Origin: Haloterrigena turkmenica DSM 5511
Lineage (GTDB): Archaea; Halobacteriota; Halobacteria; Halobacteriales; Natrialbaceae
Direction of reading: 5' to 3'
Assembly: GCF_000025325.1 (NCBI RefSeq)
Contig: NC_013743.1
Coordinates: forward strand, 2,790,001 to 2,854,000
DNA length: 64,000 bases
How positions within the stretch are numbered: position 1 is the stretch's first letter; each line of letters begins with the position of its first letter. Of the stretch, positions 33,232 to 42,092 are shown piece after piece. Made by a program: the position numbers and the translations under genes. The notes beneath the pieces are model-generated. The model was given only the letters and a program-made list of their open reading frames with translations, made no database searches and had not been told where the DNA came from.

Positions 33232-33630
33232 CTACAGGTCCCTTCGAGACCGAAGCAACAGGACCTTCACCTGCCCCACGGCGTCGAAATCGCGGAGTCG
33301 ATACACGAGTTTGCGAACGCGGGCCGCCTCGCCGCGACAGAAAATCGTTTCCAGACACCAATCGCCTTCGTGCGTGTGACTCGTCGTCGTAATCACGTCC
33401 TGAAAGTCGTGTTGTACGTCGTGGAGTTCGCGGATCACGTCCTCGTGCTGGTAATCGAACGCAAGCGCAGTCGTCACGTCACCCGAGACCGTCTCGAGTT
33501 CGGTGTGGGACTCGATATACTCCTGCATCGCTTCCCGGACTGCTCGCGAGCGAGAGTCGAACCCCTCAGTCTGCCACGTCCGGTCGAACTCGGCGAGTAA
33601 CTCATCCGGAATATTGAAACTGGTACGCAT
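33232..33630 (-). CDS. nikR: Nickel-responsive regulator NikR
   Basis: A 132-residue ribbon-helix-helix regulator. The DNA-binding N-terminus is MRTSFNIPDELLAEFDRTWQ with DSRSRAVREAMQEYI. The C-terminal ACT-like domain keeps the nickel-site pattern: His in VQHDFQD, then SHTHEGDWC, giving His, His-x-His and Cys. With nickel bound it would repress uptake genes. It is divergent from the NicO-type transporter gene with a 123-bp gap, its likely target. I could not find a clear NikR operator repeat in that gap. Confidence 0.88.
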   Translation of the reverse strand: MRTSFNIPDELLAEFDRTWQTEGFDSRSRAVREAMQEYIESHTELETVSGDVTTALAFDYQHEDVIRELHDVQHDFQDVITTTSHTHEGDWCLETIFCRGEAARVRKLVYRLRDFDAVGQVKVLLLRSRRDL

Positions 33631-33753
33631 CTGTCTACACCGGACCTAGCGGGGTGAACGAATGGGCGCTGTGGTTTTCGAGCTGACGGGTATTACGATC
33701 CCCTCCAATCGGTGCTAACAGGGTTTTTGTGCCGTCTCTCCCGAGAATCCCGT

Positions 33754-34512
33754 ATGGATATCGGTCTCGTTGCAGGTGTCGTTACGATCGGGTTTATCCA
33801 CGGCGTGCTCCCGGATCACGGGTGGCCGATTGCTGCGACCTACGGGTTGAGTCGCTCACGGACGTGGCTCTACGGGACGATAGCGGGCCTCGTCCTCGGG
33901 GTCGGACATCTGATTAGTAGCGTCGTACTGGTACTGGCGTACTTTTGGTTCAGTCGCTTCGCTGCCTTCGCCGAAGGCCCGTGGATGAGATATATCGCGG
34001 GTATCATCCTCGTTTTACTGGGAATTCACGAATATCGGAACGGCGGACACGGGTCGGGACACGATCACGACGACTCCCACCACGACCACGCCCATTCGCA
34101 CACTCACGAACACGAGCATTCACACGAACACAGTCATTCGGGAGCCCCGTCCCAGCGCGGGATCCTGACTCGAATTCGGGAGCGACTGTTCAGCGGCGGC
34201 CATCGCCATTTGAGTGACGAAGACGCTGAACGAGGCTTGATGGCCCTCGGGACGACCGCCCTCCTTCTCGGATTCGCCCACGAAGAGCCGATTCAAATTC
34301 TGGCAGTCTGTACGGGGACGGCCTACTGCCTGGAACTGATGCTGATTTACTCGCTGGTCGTTATTGTTGCGATCCTCGTTCCGACGCTCCTCTTGATCGC
34401 GGGCTATGAACGCCATCGCGAAACGGTCGACCGATACACGCCGTACCTGCCGTTGCTGACAGCGACGGTGCTGGTGAGCATGGGACTGGCGTTCATCATT
34501 GGGGTCCTCTGA
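33754..34512 (+). CDS. NicO-type nickel/cobalt transporter
   Basis: A 252-residue membrane protein of the NicO/RcnA/UreH-like group. The transport motif HGVLPDH (HX4DH, about 15-21) lies in the first helix, and GFAHEEP near residue 185 is the second conserved motif. Between helices 3 and 4 is a His/Asp/Glu-rich loop of about 40 residues (HDHDDSHHDHAHSHTHEHEH), typical of metal-binding loops. It moves Ni2+ or Co2+; uptake is likely given the divergent nikR, but RcnA-like efflux is not excluded. The ATG at 33754 starts the first helix. Confidence 0.86.
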   Translation: MDIGLVAGVVTIGFIHGVLPDHGWPIAATYGLSRSRTWLYGTIAGLVLGVGHLISSVVLVLAYFWFSRFAAFAEGPWMRYIAGIILVLLGIHEYRNGGHGSGHDHDDSHHDHAHSHTHEHEHSHEHSHSGAPSQRGILTRIRERLFSGGHRHLSDEDAERGLMALGTTALLLGFAHEEPIQILAVCTGTAYCLELMLIYSLVVIVAILVPTLLLIAGYERHRETVDRYTPYLPLLTATVLVSMGLAFIIGVL

Positions 34513-34855
34513 ACTCCCGTTCCTGACCACCGTACTCTCCGGCGTCAGTCCGTGTTCGTTCGTCGCGATACTCGCTGAACGTATTCTCAAAATCGCAGCA
34601 TGCGGGACGTACCGCGCACTCGAGGGGAGCAACTGGCAGCGCCGAGACGTTCGCCGACGAGGGTTCGACTGTGGTGGATATCGGAATCCGAACTGAACCG
34701 AAGGAAGATGCCAGTGGAGAAGACGTGCATCGCTCCGCACGTGACGCTCGTTGCAGAAGACAAGCCCGTAGAGGGGATTGTGAACCACTGGGAGAGGAAG
34801 CTCTCCCTGATTCAAATCCCTCGACGGCGGTTGCTGCTCACGTGTTGTTCGCAGC
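34513..34855. other. Gene-free stretch beside tRNA-Thr with a tRNA-like fragment
   Basis: About 340 bases with no convincing gene. Two structures stand out: a seven-bp hairpin GGGAGAG/CTCTCCC with loop GAAG (about 34790-34807), and TTCAAATCCCTC at 34811-34822, identical to the T-loop and 3' T-stem of the neighbouring tRNA-Thr but on the opposite strand. The following bases (GACGGCGG) resemble the tRNA end CACCGGC. This may be a decayed copy of the tRNA 3' end left by an integration event. Confidence 0.4.
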
Positions 34856-34859
34856 AAAA
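34856..34859 (-). terminator. T-run after tRNA-Thr
   Basis: On the minus strand the tRNA's last base (T) is followed directly by TTTT and then GCTGC, which pairs with GCAGC further on. A T-run is the usual archaeal terminator. Confidence 0.5.
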
Positions 34860-34933
34860 AGCCGGTGGAGGGATTTGAACCCTCGACCTAATCCTTACGA
34901 AGGATTCGCTCTGCCAGTCTGAGCTACACCGGC
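34860..34933 (-). tRNA. tRNA-Thr (CGU anticodon)
   Basis: A 74-base cloverleaf on the minus strand: acceptor GCCGGTG/CACCGGC, D-arm with GCTC/GAGC, anticodon stem AATCC/GGATT around loop TTCGTAA (anticodon CGT), T-arm GAGGG/CCCTC around TTCAAAT, and discriminator T. There is no intron and CCA is not encoded. It reads ACG threonine codons. Confidence 0.95.
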
Positions 34934-35027
34934 ACACCTTCGGAGTGCGCGTTTATTCGTAGGGCCGATACCAGCCATAAGGGTTGCGAATCGATCTTCT
35001 CGTGGGACTGACTCCCGTACCTTCGAG

Positions 35028-36008
35028 TCAACGCTCGAGTCGGACGTCCAGGCAGACGTTCAGTTCGTGGGGCGCGTAGGAGCGAACGACCCGTTCCGTC
35101 TCCACCGAAACGTCGTACGTCGGTTCGGCGGCTTCGCGGATCGCCCGCTCGCCGGGGCCGAACGGGTCGTCCTCGTGCTGGATGTCGTAGTAGTGGAGCA
35201 CGCAGTCGTCGCCCGCGACGGTGACGGCCGCCTCGAGGAACTCGTCGGCGCTGTGGGGGAGGTTCATCACGATGCGGTCGGCCCAGCCCTCGTACCCGGG
35301 CGCGACCTCGCGAACGTCGTCGCAGGTCGCCGTCACCCTGTCTTCGACGCCGTTGCGGCGCGCGTTCTCCCGCAGGTAGTCGATCGCTTCTGGATTGACG
35401 TCGACGCCGACGCACTCGGCGCCGCGTTTCGCGAACGGGATCACGAACGGGCCGACGCCGGCGAACATGTCGAAGACGTGCTCATCCGCGGTGACTTGCT
35501 CGACGACTCGATTGCGCTCGGTCGCGAGTCGCGGCGAGAAGTACACCTCGGCGAGATCCAGCAAGAATTCGCAGCCGTACTCGCGGTGGACGACCTCCGT
35601 GTCCGCGCCCGCGAGCACCTCCCAGTCGCGGACCCGAGTTTCCCCTTTGACCTTCGAAGCCTTGTTGAGGACCGTCTCGAGGGGCAGATCCGACGCGACG
35701 ATCGCGTCGGCGATTTCGCGGGCGCGCTCGTCGTCGTCCTCGTCGAGCAGCGCCGCGCGGCCCAGTCGCTCGTAGGACGGCTCGAAGCCGAGCAGGTCCG
35801 CGGGCGTCGTCTGTGTCTCGCGCTCCTCGAGCGGCCGAGAGACGACGTCGAACGCTGCGGGGACCGCGTCGGGGTCAGTGACCGGGATGTAGAGGCTGCC
35901 GTCGTCGACGGTCAGTTCGTACTCGTCGTCGATCAGGTCCGCGTCCGCGAGTCGCTGACGCGTGGCTTCCCCCTCCTCGCGCGGCGCGCGGACGCACGGC
36001 ACTTCCAT
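35028..36008 (-). CDS. trm5: tRNA (guanine37-N1)-methyltransferase Trm5
   Basis: A 326-residue class I SAM methyltransferase. The N-terminal D1/D2 region (VPCVRAPREEGEATRQRLAD, then ETVLNKASKVKGETRVRDWE) and the Rossmann domain with FDMFAGVGPFVIPFAKRGAE, VGVDVNPEAIDYLRENARRN and the catalytic NLPHSADEFL are those of Trm5. It methylates G37 next to the anticodon, guarding against frameshifts, and in archaea also starts wyosine synthesis. The ATG at 36008 begins the family's N-terminus. Single gene downstream of nothing on its strand; it is divergent from the Rieske protein. Confidence 0.9.
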   Translation of the reverse strand: MEVPCVRAPREEGEATRQRLADADLIDDEYELTVDDGSLYIPVTDPDAVPAAFDVVSRPLEERETQTTPADLLGFEPSYERLGRAALLDEDDDERAREIADAIVASDLPLETVLNKASKVKGETRVRDWEVLAGADTEVVHREYGCEFLLDLAEVYFSPRLATERNRVVEQVTADEHVFDMFAGVGPFVIPFAKRGAECVGVDVNPEAIDYLRENARRNGVEDRVTATCDDVREVAPGYEGWADRIVMNLPHSADEFLEAAVTVAGDDCVLHYYDIQHEDDPFGPGERAIREAAEPTYDVSVETERVVRSYAPHELNVCLDVRLER

Positions 36009-36139
36009 ACTCGGACGAAGCCGACGAGTCGCCGTAACGCTGGCGTTTCGCCGCGCCACCGAACGCCGTCGACCGAACCGTGACTCGAGCAGCGAACGCC
36101 GGAGTGAAGGTTTTCAGCCCGCCGACGGTAGGGGTCCGT

Positions 36140-36604
36140 ATGCACGAACTGACGACCGTGGAGACGGTCCACGACGAGGGGTCGTGGCTGTTCACGGTGC
36201 GGGACCAGTACGGCGAACGGGACGAAGTCATCCTCGTTCCCTGTGAAGACGGTGTCGAGCACGGCTCGACGAGCGGTCAGGCGACACTCGACGACAGTGT
36301 CGAGGCGTGGATCAACCGCTGTACGCACGAAGCCCAGCGCTTCGATACGGGCCGGGGCGTCCCGATGCGCGAGGGTCAGATCATCTGTCCGAAACACGGC
36401 TCGATGTTCGATTCCTGTTCGGGCTACTGCGACAACGGCGAGGCCGTCGACACGACGCTCCCGTCGGTCGACATCTCGGTGCGAAACGACGGCAGGATCG
36501 TACTCACCGACGACGAGTTCACGTTCGTCGGCGAGGGCGGGATCGACGACAACGAGGGCGACGGCGACGACGATCCCACCTCGACGTCCCACATCGGCTT
36601 TTGA
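36140..36604 (+). CDS. Rieske [2Fe-2S] protein
   Basis: A 154-residue cytoplasmic Rieske protein. The cluster-binding boxes are intact: NRCTHEAQRFDTG (C-x-H) and IICPKHGSMFD (C-x2-H). No signal peptide or membrane anchor is visible, so it is a ferredoxin-like component rather than a bc1-type subunit. An acidic tail (DDNEGDGDDDPTSTS) follows the domain. The ATG at 36140 begins the conserved part. Redox partner unknown. Confidence 0.88.
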   Translation: MHELTTVETVHDEGSWLFTVRDQYGERDEVILVPCEDGVEHGSTSGQATLDDSVEAWINRCTHEAQRFDTGRGVPMREGQIICPKHGSMFDSCSGYCDNGEAVDTTLPSVDISVRNDGRIVLTDDEFTFVGEGGIDDNEGDGDDDPTSTSHIGF

Positions 36605-36693
36605 AGCCCAGTCAGTAGGAGCGATCCGCCCGCTGCGTGGCAGGCGCAACCCGCCGTATTTTCTCCGTCGCGAGCGTCGTCCAGCCCGATACC

Positions 36694-36897
36694 ATGTCGT
36701 CGACAACAGGCGATCGATCGGGACTGATGAAGAAGGTCGGCGTCGTGACAACCCTGATAGACGCGGTACGGGAGTTCTCGAAGGGCCACCGCGGAAGCGG
36801 CCTGGTGCTCCTCGTCGCGGCCGCGCTCTCCTCGCGGATCCCCGGCATCGGAACGGCCGCGTCGCTGCTCCTGCGGGCGTACCGACGGCTCCGCTGA
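36694..36897 (+). CDS. Small membrane-associated protein
   Basis: A 67-residue protein starting at the ATG at 36694. It has a central hydrophobic segment (SGLVLLVAAALSSRIPGIGT, then AASLLLRAYRRLR) and a charged N-terminus. I recognise no family. The same frame opens 19 codons earlier, but the later ATG is more likely given the composition. Confidence 0.5.
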   Translation: MSSTTGDRSGLMKKVGVVTTLIDAVREFSKGHRGSGLVLLVAAALSSRIPGIGTAASLLLRAYRRLR

Positions 36898-36963
36898 GAG
36901 GGCGTCGCGATCGGTGACCGCCGTCTCGAAAGCGTATTCCGAGCGCTGGCACTACGAGCGCTC

Positions 36964-37752
36964 ATGCTCACCTTCATCGGCCTCGGACTCTACGACGAGC
37001 AGTCGATCACCGTCGAGGGCCGGGACGCCCTCCGGAACGCCGACCGCGCCTACGCCGAGTTCTACACCAGCAAGCTACTCGGCGCGACCGCCGCGGACCT
37101 CGAGTCCGCCCACGACGTCGACATCGAGGTCCGCGACCGCGCGGGCGTCGAACAGCGCCCCGACGACATCCTCGAGGCCGCAACGAGCGAGGACGTGGTC
37201 TTCCTGACCGCGGGCGACACGATGATCTCGACGACCCACGTCGACCTCCGCCTGCGGGCCCGCGACCGCGGGATCGAGACGCGGGTGATCCACGGCGTCA
37301 CGGCCCAGACGGCGGCCAGTTCCCTGACCGGGCTTCAGAACTACCGCTTCGGGAAGGCGACCACGCTCCCGTTCCCCTACGCCCACGGCGCCGACGGCCT
37401 GCCGGCGAGCGTGACGGACACGATCGACGCGAACCGCGAGGACGGCCTCCACACGGTCGTCTACCTCGACATCAAAGTCGATCACGAACTCACCGACGAG
37501 GACGAGTACATGACCGCCGACGTCGGCGCCGAGTTACTCGCCGAGGAGTATCCGGACCTCGTCGGCGTCGTCGTCGCCCGCGCGGGCAGCCCCGACCCGC
37601 TCGTCGCGGCCGGAACGATGTCGGAACTCGCCGAGCGAGAGTTCGGCGACCCGCTGCACCTGCTCGTTGTTCCCGGCGAGTGTCATCCGCTCGAGGCCGA
37701 CGCGCTGGTCGAACTCGCCGGCGCGGATCGGGACGCACTCGAGACGAACTGA
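36964..37752 (+). CDS. dphB: Diphthine synthase DphB
   Basis: A 262-residue SAM-dependent methyltransferase of the tetrapyrrole-methylase fold. MLTFIGLGLYDEQSITVEGR is the family N-terminus; SAM-binding segments include VVFLTAGDTMISTTHVDLR, IHGVTAQTAASSLTGLQNYR and VVVARAGSPDPLVAAGTM. DphB methylates the modified His of elongation factor aEF2 on the way to diphthamide. Length and motifs are normal. Single gene. Confidence 0.92.
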   Translation: MLTFIGLGLYDEQSITVEGRDALRNADRAYAEFYTSKLLGATAADLESAHDVDIEVRDRAGVEQRPDDILEAATSEDVVFLTAGDTMISTTHVDLRLRARDRGIETRVIHGVTAQTAASSLTGLQNYRFGKATTLPFPYAHGADGLPASVTDTIDANREDGLHTVVYLDIKVDHELTDEDEYMTADVGAELLAEEYPDLVGVVVARAGSPDPLVAAGTMSELAEREFGDPLHLLVVPGECHPLEADALVELAGADRDALETN

Positions 37753-37873
37753 CTCGAGACGCACGTCGGTCCGTCTCGGGCACACCGGCGCGAGGCGCGA
37801 TCGGGCCTGTCTGCCGACGGCTCGAGCGCGTCGAACGCGTGACTATTTAGGGCCCCGGTTGCTGTCCTGATCC

Positions 37874-38704
37874 ATGAGCGGTCGGGAGCGCACGGACGAA
37901 TCGGCCGGGGACGAGGCGATCGGCACCGCGCCCGACGGAGCGAACGAACTCGACGCGGAGACGGTCGCCGTCGCCCGCGAGGAACTCCAGCGAACGTTCG
38001 ACTATCAGGTCGAGCGCCTCCAGGAGATCGACGCCAAGGCCATCGAGATCCTGAAGGCGAACCTCCTGCTGATCGGACTGGTCGTCACCGGCGGCTCGAT
38101 CGTCTTCCAGACCGATATCCACATTATGGCCTTCGCGAACCTCTTTACGATCGCGGGCGGGATTCTCCTGCTGGTCTCGACGGGTCTCGCCGGAGTGACC
38201 TACACCGCGTCGAACCTCCGGGGCGGCATCGACGCCGACGCCGTCGAGGTCGCGCTCGCGTCGGCTCGAGTCGACTCCGAGACGCGAGCCGGGACGGCGC
38301 AGTTCGAGGAGCGCCTGCTGCGCAGCTACGGCCGCTGGATCGAGTACAACGCGCGGGTGACGGCCGTCAACGACATGTTCGCGACGATCACCGTCCTCAT
38401 GGTGATTGCCTCGCTCGTCTACGTCACCGCCGGGATCGCGGTCGGCGCCGCCGGCATCTCGATGGCCGTTTCCGTGCTCTCGTTTCTCGTCCTCTCGGCC
38501 GTGCTGGCGTGGCTCGGTGCCTTCGCCTACTACATGGACCACCTCGGCGTGAGTGAGGAGTCCTGGGAGGGGACGTTCGACGGCGTCCGCCTCTCGAAGG
38601 GCGTCACCCGGAAACGAGGCCTCTCGACGCTCCGAACGATGCGCAGCGAACGCGACGAGGCGGAAGCGGACGAAGCGGAAGCAGAGACGAAAACGAACGC
38701 CTAG
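37874..38704 (+). CDS. Four-helix membrane protein with a DxKAxxxLxxN motif
   Basis: A 276-residue protein. A charged N-terminus leads to FDYQVERLQEIDAKAIEILK and then helix 1 (ANLLLIGLVVTGGSIVF). Helices 2 to 4 lie at about 90-112, 175-196 and 199-222. The tail is charged and ends in a Glu/Ala/Lys-rich stretch. The motif YQxxRLxxIDxKAxxILxxN before the first helix recalls membrane effectors of the SLATT/DUF5706 (Pycsar) type, but no nucleotide cyclase is adjacent and I am not certain of homology. TATTTAGGG, about 30 bases before the ATG, suggests its own promoter. Confidence 0.6.
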   Translation: MSGRERTDESAGDEAIGTAPDGANELDAETVAVAREELQRTFDYQVERLQEIDAKAIEILKANLLLIGLVVTGGSIVFQTDIHIMAFANLFTIAGGILLLVSTGLAGVTYTASNLRGGIDADAVEVALASARVDSETRAGTAQFEERLLRSYGRWIEYNARVTAVNDMFATITVLMVIASLVYVTAGIAVGAAGISMAVSVLSFLVLSAVLAWLGAFAYYMDHLGVSEESWEGTFDGVRLSKGVTRKRGLSTLRTMRSERDEAEADEAEAETKTNA

Positions 38705-38729
38705 ACGAAACCGCTCGACCGCACCACTG

Positions 38730-39815
38730 TTAGCCGTCCAGCACGCCCTCGAGTTCGTCGCGGAAGTCTCCGGGCACCTCGACGTGGGGCGCGTGCCCGG
38801 TGTTCCCGAAGACGACCTCCTCGAACTCGCCGCCCGCGTTGGCGTAGTCCTCGAGGACGGCGCGGGTCTGGTCGACCATCGGCTGGGGCGGGAAGACGTC
38901 CTCGCCGGGCCAGTCGGGGACCTGCCCCATCCGGCCGAGCGTGCCCACGTCGAAGACGGACTCGTTGGAGACGATCTGGTCCGAGTCGCCGCGGATCCAC
39001 AGGACGGGCGGCTTCTCGTCGGGATCGACGTCGACGATCTCCTCGAGCGAGCAATACTTCGGTGAGATGGCGTTGTTCACGCCGTTCTCGCCGGGCGCGA
39101 CGCCGGGCCAATTTTCGCTCTCGACCGCGTCGCCGGGGTAGTTCTCGTCGCCGGTCGCGGTATCGAGCATCCCCGTCAGGTACGACCCCTCGCGCTCCTC
39201 GTCGAACACGTAGCTCGGATCGACGTAGAACGTCCGCAGGACCTTCCGGGGCGAGGATTGGCCCTCCTCGCCGCGGTCTCGTTCCGCGAGCCCCGCGACG
39301 AACTCCTCGTTGCCCAACCCGCCGCCGGAGCCGGCGTAGTCGTCGAAACACGGCGTTCCCTCCTCGTCTTTCGTCCCGCCGAACCCGTACGGCGAGAGCG
39401 GGTTGATCAGAACGAGGTTCGCGACCGCTTCGGGATTGTCGATCGTATACCGCATCGCGACGCCGCCGCCGTTCGACCAGCCGACCAGCGTCACGGGCTC
39501 CTCGAGGTCGAGTTCGGCAAACAGCGCGCGGAGGTCCGCCTCGAAGTCTCGGAGGCCGTTGGTCGCATCGATTGGCTTCGTCTCGGAGTCGCCGTACCCC
39601 CGCAGATCGGGCGCGATCGCGCGATACCCGGCTGGGAGGTCCGTCATGACGTCCTCGAAGAAGCGCGACGAGGAGACGTTTCCGTGAATGAAAACGACGG
39701 TGCCCTCGGTCTTATCGGCCCCGTTCGGGGTGCCCGACTCGAGGTAGTGGGTCTCGAGGCGGTCGGTGTCGACGGTACGCGAGTCGATGCCGGCGAGGGT
39801 GTCGTCTCGAGGCAT
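38730..39815 (-). CDS. Alpha/beta hydrolase
   Basis: A 361-residue alpha/beta-fold hydrolase. The oxyanion motif VVFIHGNVSSSRFF, nucleophile elbow LVGWSNGGGVAM (Ser, about residue 113), acidic residue in WIRGDSDQIVS and catalytic His in FGNTGHAPHVE complete the triad. An insert (about 150-240) would form the lid. It probably acts on an ester, epoxide or haloalkane; the substrate is unknown. The ATG at 39815 is preferred to one five codons upstream. It follows the PTS operon on the same strand after about 100 bp, where other haloarchaea have an aldolase gene. Confidence 0.85.
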   Translation of the reverse strand: MPRDDTLAGIDSRTVDTDRLETHYLESGTPNGADKTEGTVVFIHGNVSSSRFFEDVMTDLPAGYRAIAPDLRGYGDSETKPIDATNGLRDFEADLRALFAELDLEEPVTLVGWSNGGGVAMRYTIDNPEAVANLVLINPLSPYGFGGTKDEEGTPCFDDYAGSGGGLGNEEFVAGLAERDRGEEGQSSPRKVLRTFYVDPSYVFDEEREGSYLTGMLDTATGDENYPGDAVESENWPGVAPGENGVNNAISPKYCSLEEIVDVDPDEKPPVLWIRGDSDQIVSNESVFDVGTLGRMGQVPDWPGEDVFPPQPMVDQTRAVLEDYANAGGEFEEVVFGNTGHAPHVEVPGDFRDELEGVLDG

Positions 39816-39917
39816 GGCGGGGGCTATCACGTCATGTGTGATAGCTGTCGGTGTTGCAAACCCCGTTACAGCGGCGACCGTCGAGAGAACGGGCTGCGCC
39901 GATCGCGGTCGAATCGG

Positions 39918-40370
39918 TCAGGAGAGGAGGCGCTTGAGTCTGGCGAACAGTCCCTTCGAGGGGTCGCCGCCGCGGCGCGGCGCGCCCGAATCGGCCGCTT
40001 CGGCGTCGGAGGCGCTCGCGTCAGCCGCCCCCTCAGACTGCGCCGAGTCGGCGGTCGACGTCTCGCCATCGGCCGCCGCGATCGCTCGCTCGAGGAGGTC
40101 CTCGACGTCGTTAACGGCGTCTTTCACCGGCGCCGTGACGACCGGTTTCCCTTCGAAGCGATCCTGATTCACTGACGTGTCCGCGGCGATGATCACCGCG
40201 TCCGCCTCGGCGATCGCGTCGCTCGAGAGTTCGTTCTCCTGGCCCATGGCGCCCTGGACCTCGACGTCGATCTCGTGGCCACGATCGGTCGCGGTCTGCT
40301 CTAGGTTTTCGGCCGCCATCTGGCTGTGTGCGATACCCGTCGGACAGGACGTTACTGCGACGAATTTCAT
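39918..40370 (-). CDS. ptfB: PTS fructose-specific enzyme IIB
   Basis: A 150-residue EIIB of the fructose family. The phosphorylated Cys is in MKFVAVTSCPTGIAHSQMAA, and the following AENLEQTATDRGHEIDVEVQ is typical. Residues about 105-135 are an Ala/Ser/Asp-rich linker, and a basic end (LFARLKRLLS) follows. EIIB passes phosphate from EIIA to fructose during import. Its ATG overlaps the stop of ptsI (ATGA), so it is the last gene of the PTS operon. Confidence 0.92.
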   Translation of the reverse strand: MKFVAVTSCPTGIAHSQMAAENLEQTATDRGHEIDVEVQGAMGQENELSSDAIAEADAVIIAADTSVNQDRFEGKPVVTAPVKDAVNDVEDLLERAIAAADGETSTADSAQSEGAADASASDAEAADSGAPRRGGDPSKGLFARLKRLLS

Positions 40371-42088
40371 TGGTCTGTGGTGGTGTTGACGTGCTCGTAC
40401 ACGGTCGTTCTGGTAGCCGCATCGGTCGCTCGGTTCGCGAGCGCTTCGGCCGCGTCGGTCTCGATGTTGGCGATCGCGGCCTTCACCTCGGGGATCGTGA
40501 CGGCGCTCATGCTGAGTTCGTCGAGCCCGAGCCCGACGAGCAGCGGCGCCAGGTCGGGGTCGCCGGCCATCTCGCCGCACATCCCGACCCAGGCGTCGCC
40601 GGCGTCGGCGGCCGCGACGGTGCGCTCGATCGCGCGGAGGACGGCCGGCTCGCAGGGATCTCGGAGGTCGGCGACACGCTCGTTCTCCCGGGCGGCGGCC
40701 ATCACGTACTGCGTGAGGTCGTTCGTGCCGATACTGAGGAAGTCGACGCGTTCGGCCAACTCGTCGGCGATGAAGGCGGCGCTGGGCGTCTCGATCATCG
40801 CACCCAGCTCCGGCCGCTCGTGCTCGATCCCCTCGGACTCGAGGTCGGCCGCGACGTCCGCGACGGTCTCGAGGGCCGCCTCGAGCTCCGGCACGGTCGC
40901 CACCATCGGGAACATCACCGAGAGCGTCCCCGATTCGGCGGCGGCCGCTCGCAACAGCGCCCGGAGCTGGGTCTCGAAGAGGTCAGCGTCGGGACCGAGC
41001 GAGCGCCGGATCCCCCGCTGGCCGAGGAAGGGGTTGTCCGCGTCGGGCGTCTCGAGGTAGGGAATCGGCTTGTCGCCGCCGACGTCCAGCGTCCGCACGA
41101 CGACCCGCCCCTCGGGAAACGCCGCGAGCGCCTCGCGGTAGACCTCGAACTGCTCGTCCTCGTCGGGCGGCGCCTCGCGGTCGAGAAAGAGGAACTCGGT
41201 CCGGAAGAGCCCGATCCCGTCCGCGCCCTGCGCGACGGCGCCCTCGAGTTCCGCGAGAGTACCGACGTTGGCCGCGACCTCGACGGCGCGCCCGTCGGCC
41301 GTCTCGACCGGGTCCTCGCGAATCTCGACGTCGCGGCCGCCGGCCGCGCGCTCGCGCTGGTCGGGCGTCGGGTTGGCGATCACCGTGCCCTCCTCGCCGT
41401 CGATCAGTACGTCCGCGCCGTCGTCGATCGACTCAAGGCCGTCGCCGACGCCGACGACGGCGGGGATCCCCAGCGAGCGGGCGAAGATCGCGGCGTGGGA
41501 GGTCCGACCGCCCTCGATCGTCGCGAAGCCGGCGACGCGCTCGGGGTCGAGCTGTGCGGTGTCGCTCGGCGTCAAGCGCTCGGCCAGCAGGATCGAGCCG
41601 TCCGATAGCGAGGCGAGGTCGACGCGATCCGCGTCGGTGAGCAGTCGCAGCAGTCGGTCCCGCACGTCCCGGAGGTCGTCGGCGCGCTCGGCCATCCGGC
41701 CGTCCATCCCCTCGAACTGCGCGATGGGGTCCTCGAAGGCTGCGTCGACCGCATGCTCGGCGGGCAGGCCGTCGTCGACGGCCGCCTCGACGCCGTCGAT
41801 GATCTGCGGATCGTCGACGAACTGCTTGTGAGCGTCGAACACCGCCGCCTCGTCCTCGCCGACGCGCTCGGCGGTTCGTTCGCGCTCGCGCTCGAGTTCC
41901 GCTCGGGCGCGGTCGCGGGCGTCCTCGAACCGCTCGCGTTCGGCGTCCGGATCGACCGTTTCGGCCGCCGGCGGCTCGCCAAGCTCGAGCTCGGCGTTCG
42001 GATCGTACCAGACGGCGGTTCCGACGCCGGACAGCGGCGTGACGCCGGTTCCCTCGTGCGCTCGCGGTGCGGACTCGTTGGCGGCCAT
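40367..42088 (-). CDS. ptsI: PTS enzyme I (phosphoenolpyruvate-protein phosphotransferase)
   Basis: A 573-residue enzyme I. It takes phosphate from PEP and passes it to HPr. The active His is in IEGGRTSHAAIFARSLGIPA (about residue 200). The C-terminal PEP-binding barrel has GIGLFRTEFLFLDR, RTLDVGGDKPIPYL, GQRGIRRSL and MFPMVATVPELEAAL, and the Cys motif VGMCGEMAGDP. The gene follows ptsH after four bases and its stop overlaps the ptfB start. Confidence 0.95.
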   Translation of the reverse strand: MAANESAPRAHEGTGVTPLSGVGTAVWYDPNAELELGEPPAAETVDPDAERERFEDARDRARAELERERERTAERVGEDEAAVFDAHKQFVDDPQIIDGVEAAVDDGLPAEHAVDAAFEDPIAQFEGMDGRMAERADDLRDVRDRLLRLLTDADRVDLASLSDGSILLAERLTPSDTAQLDPERVAGFATIEGGRTSHAAIFARSLGIPAVVGVGDGLESIDDGADVLIDGEEGTVIANPTPDQRERAAGGRDVEIREDPVETADGRAVEVAANVGTLAELEGAVAQGADGIGLFRTEFLFLDREAPPDEDEQFEVYREALAAFPEGRVVVRTLDVGGDKPIPYLETPDADNPFLGQRGIRRSLGPDADLFETQLRALLRAAAAESGTLSVMFPMVATVPELEAALETVADVAADLESEGIEHERPELGAMIETPSAAFIADELAERVDFLSIGTNDLTQYVMAAARENERVADLRDPCEPAVLRAIERTVAAADAGDAWVGMCGEMAGDPDLAPLLVGLGLDELSMSAVTIPEVKAAIANIETDAAEALANRATDAATRTTVYEHVNTTTDQ

Positions 42089-42092
42089 CGGT

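Noticed and set aside
33631-33753. NikR operator in the nikR-transporter gap
   Set aside because: No convincing dyad could be found, so only the divergent layout is reported.
34690-34845. Possible decayed 3' end of a TnpB (IS200/IS605) gene
   Set aside because: A frame beginning MPVEKTC and the hairpin with GAAG loop gave a faint likeness to transposon ends, but no catalytic or zinc-finger part is present.
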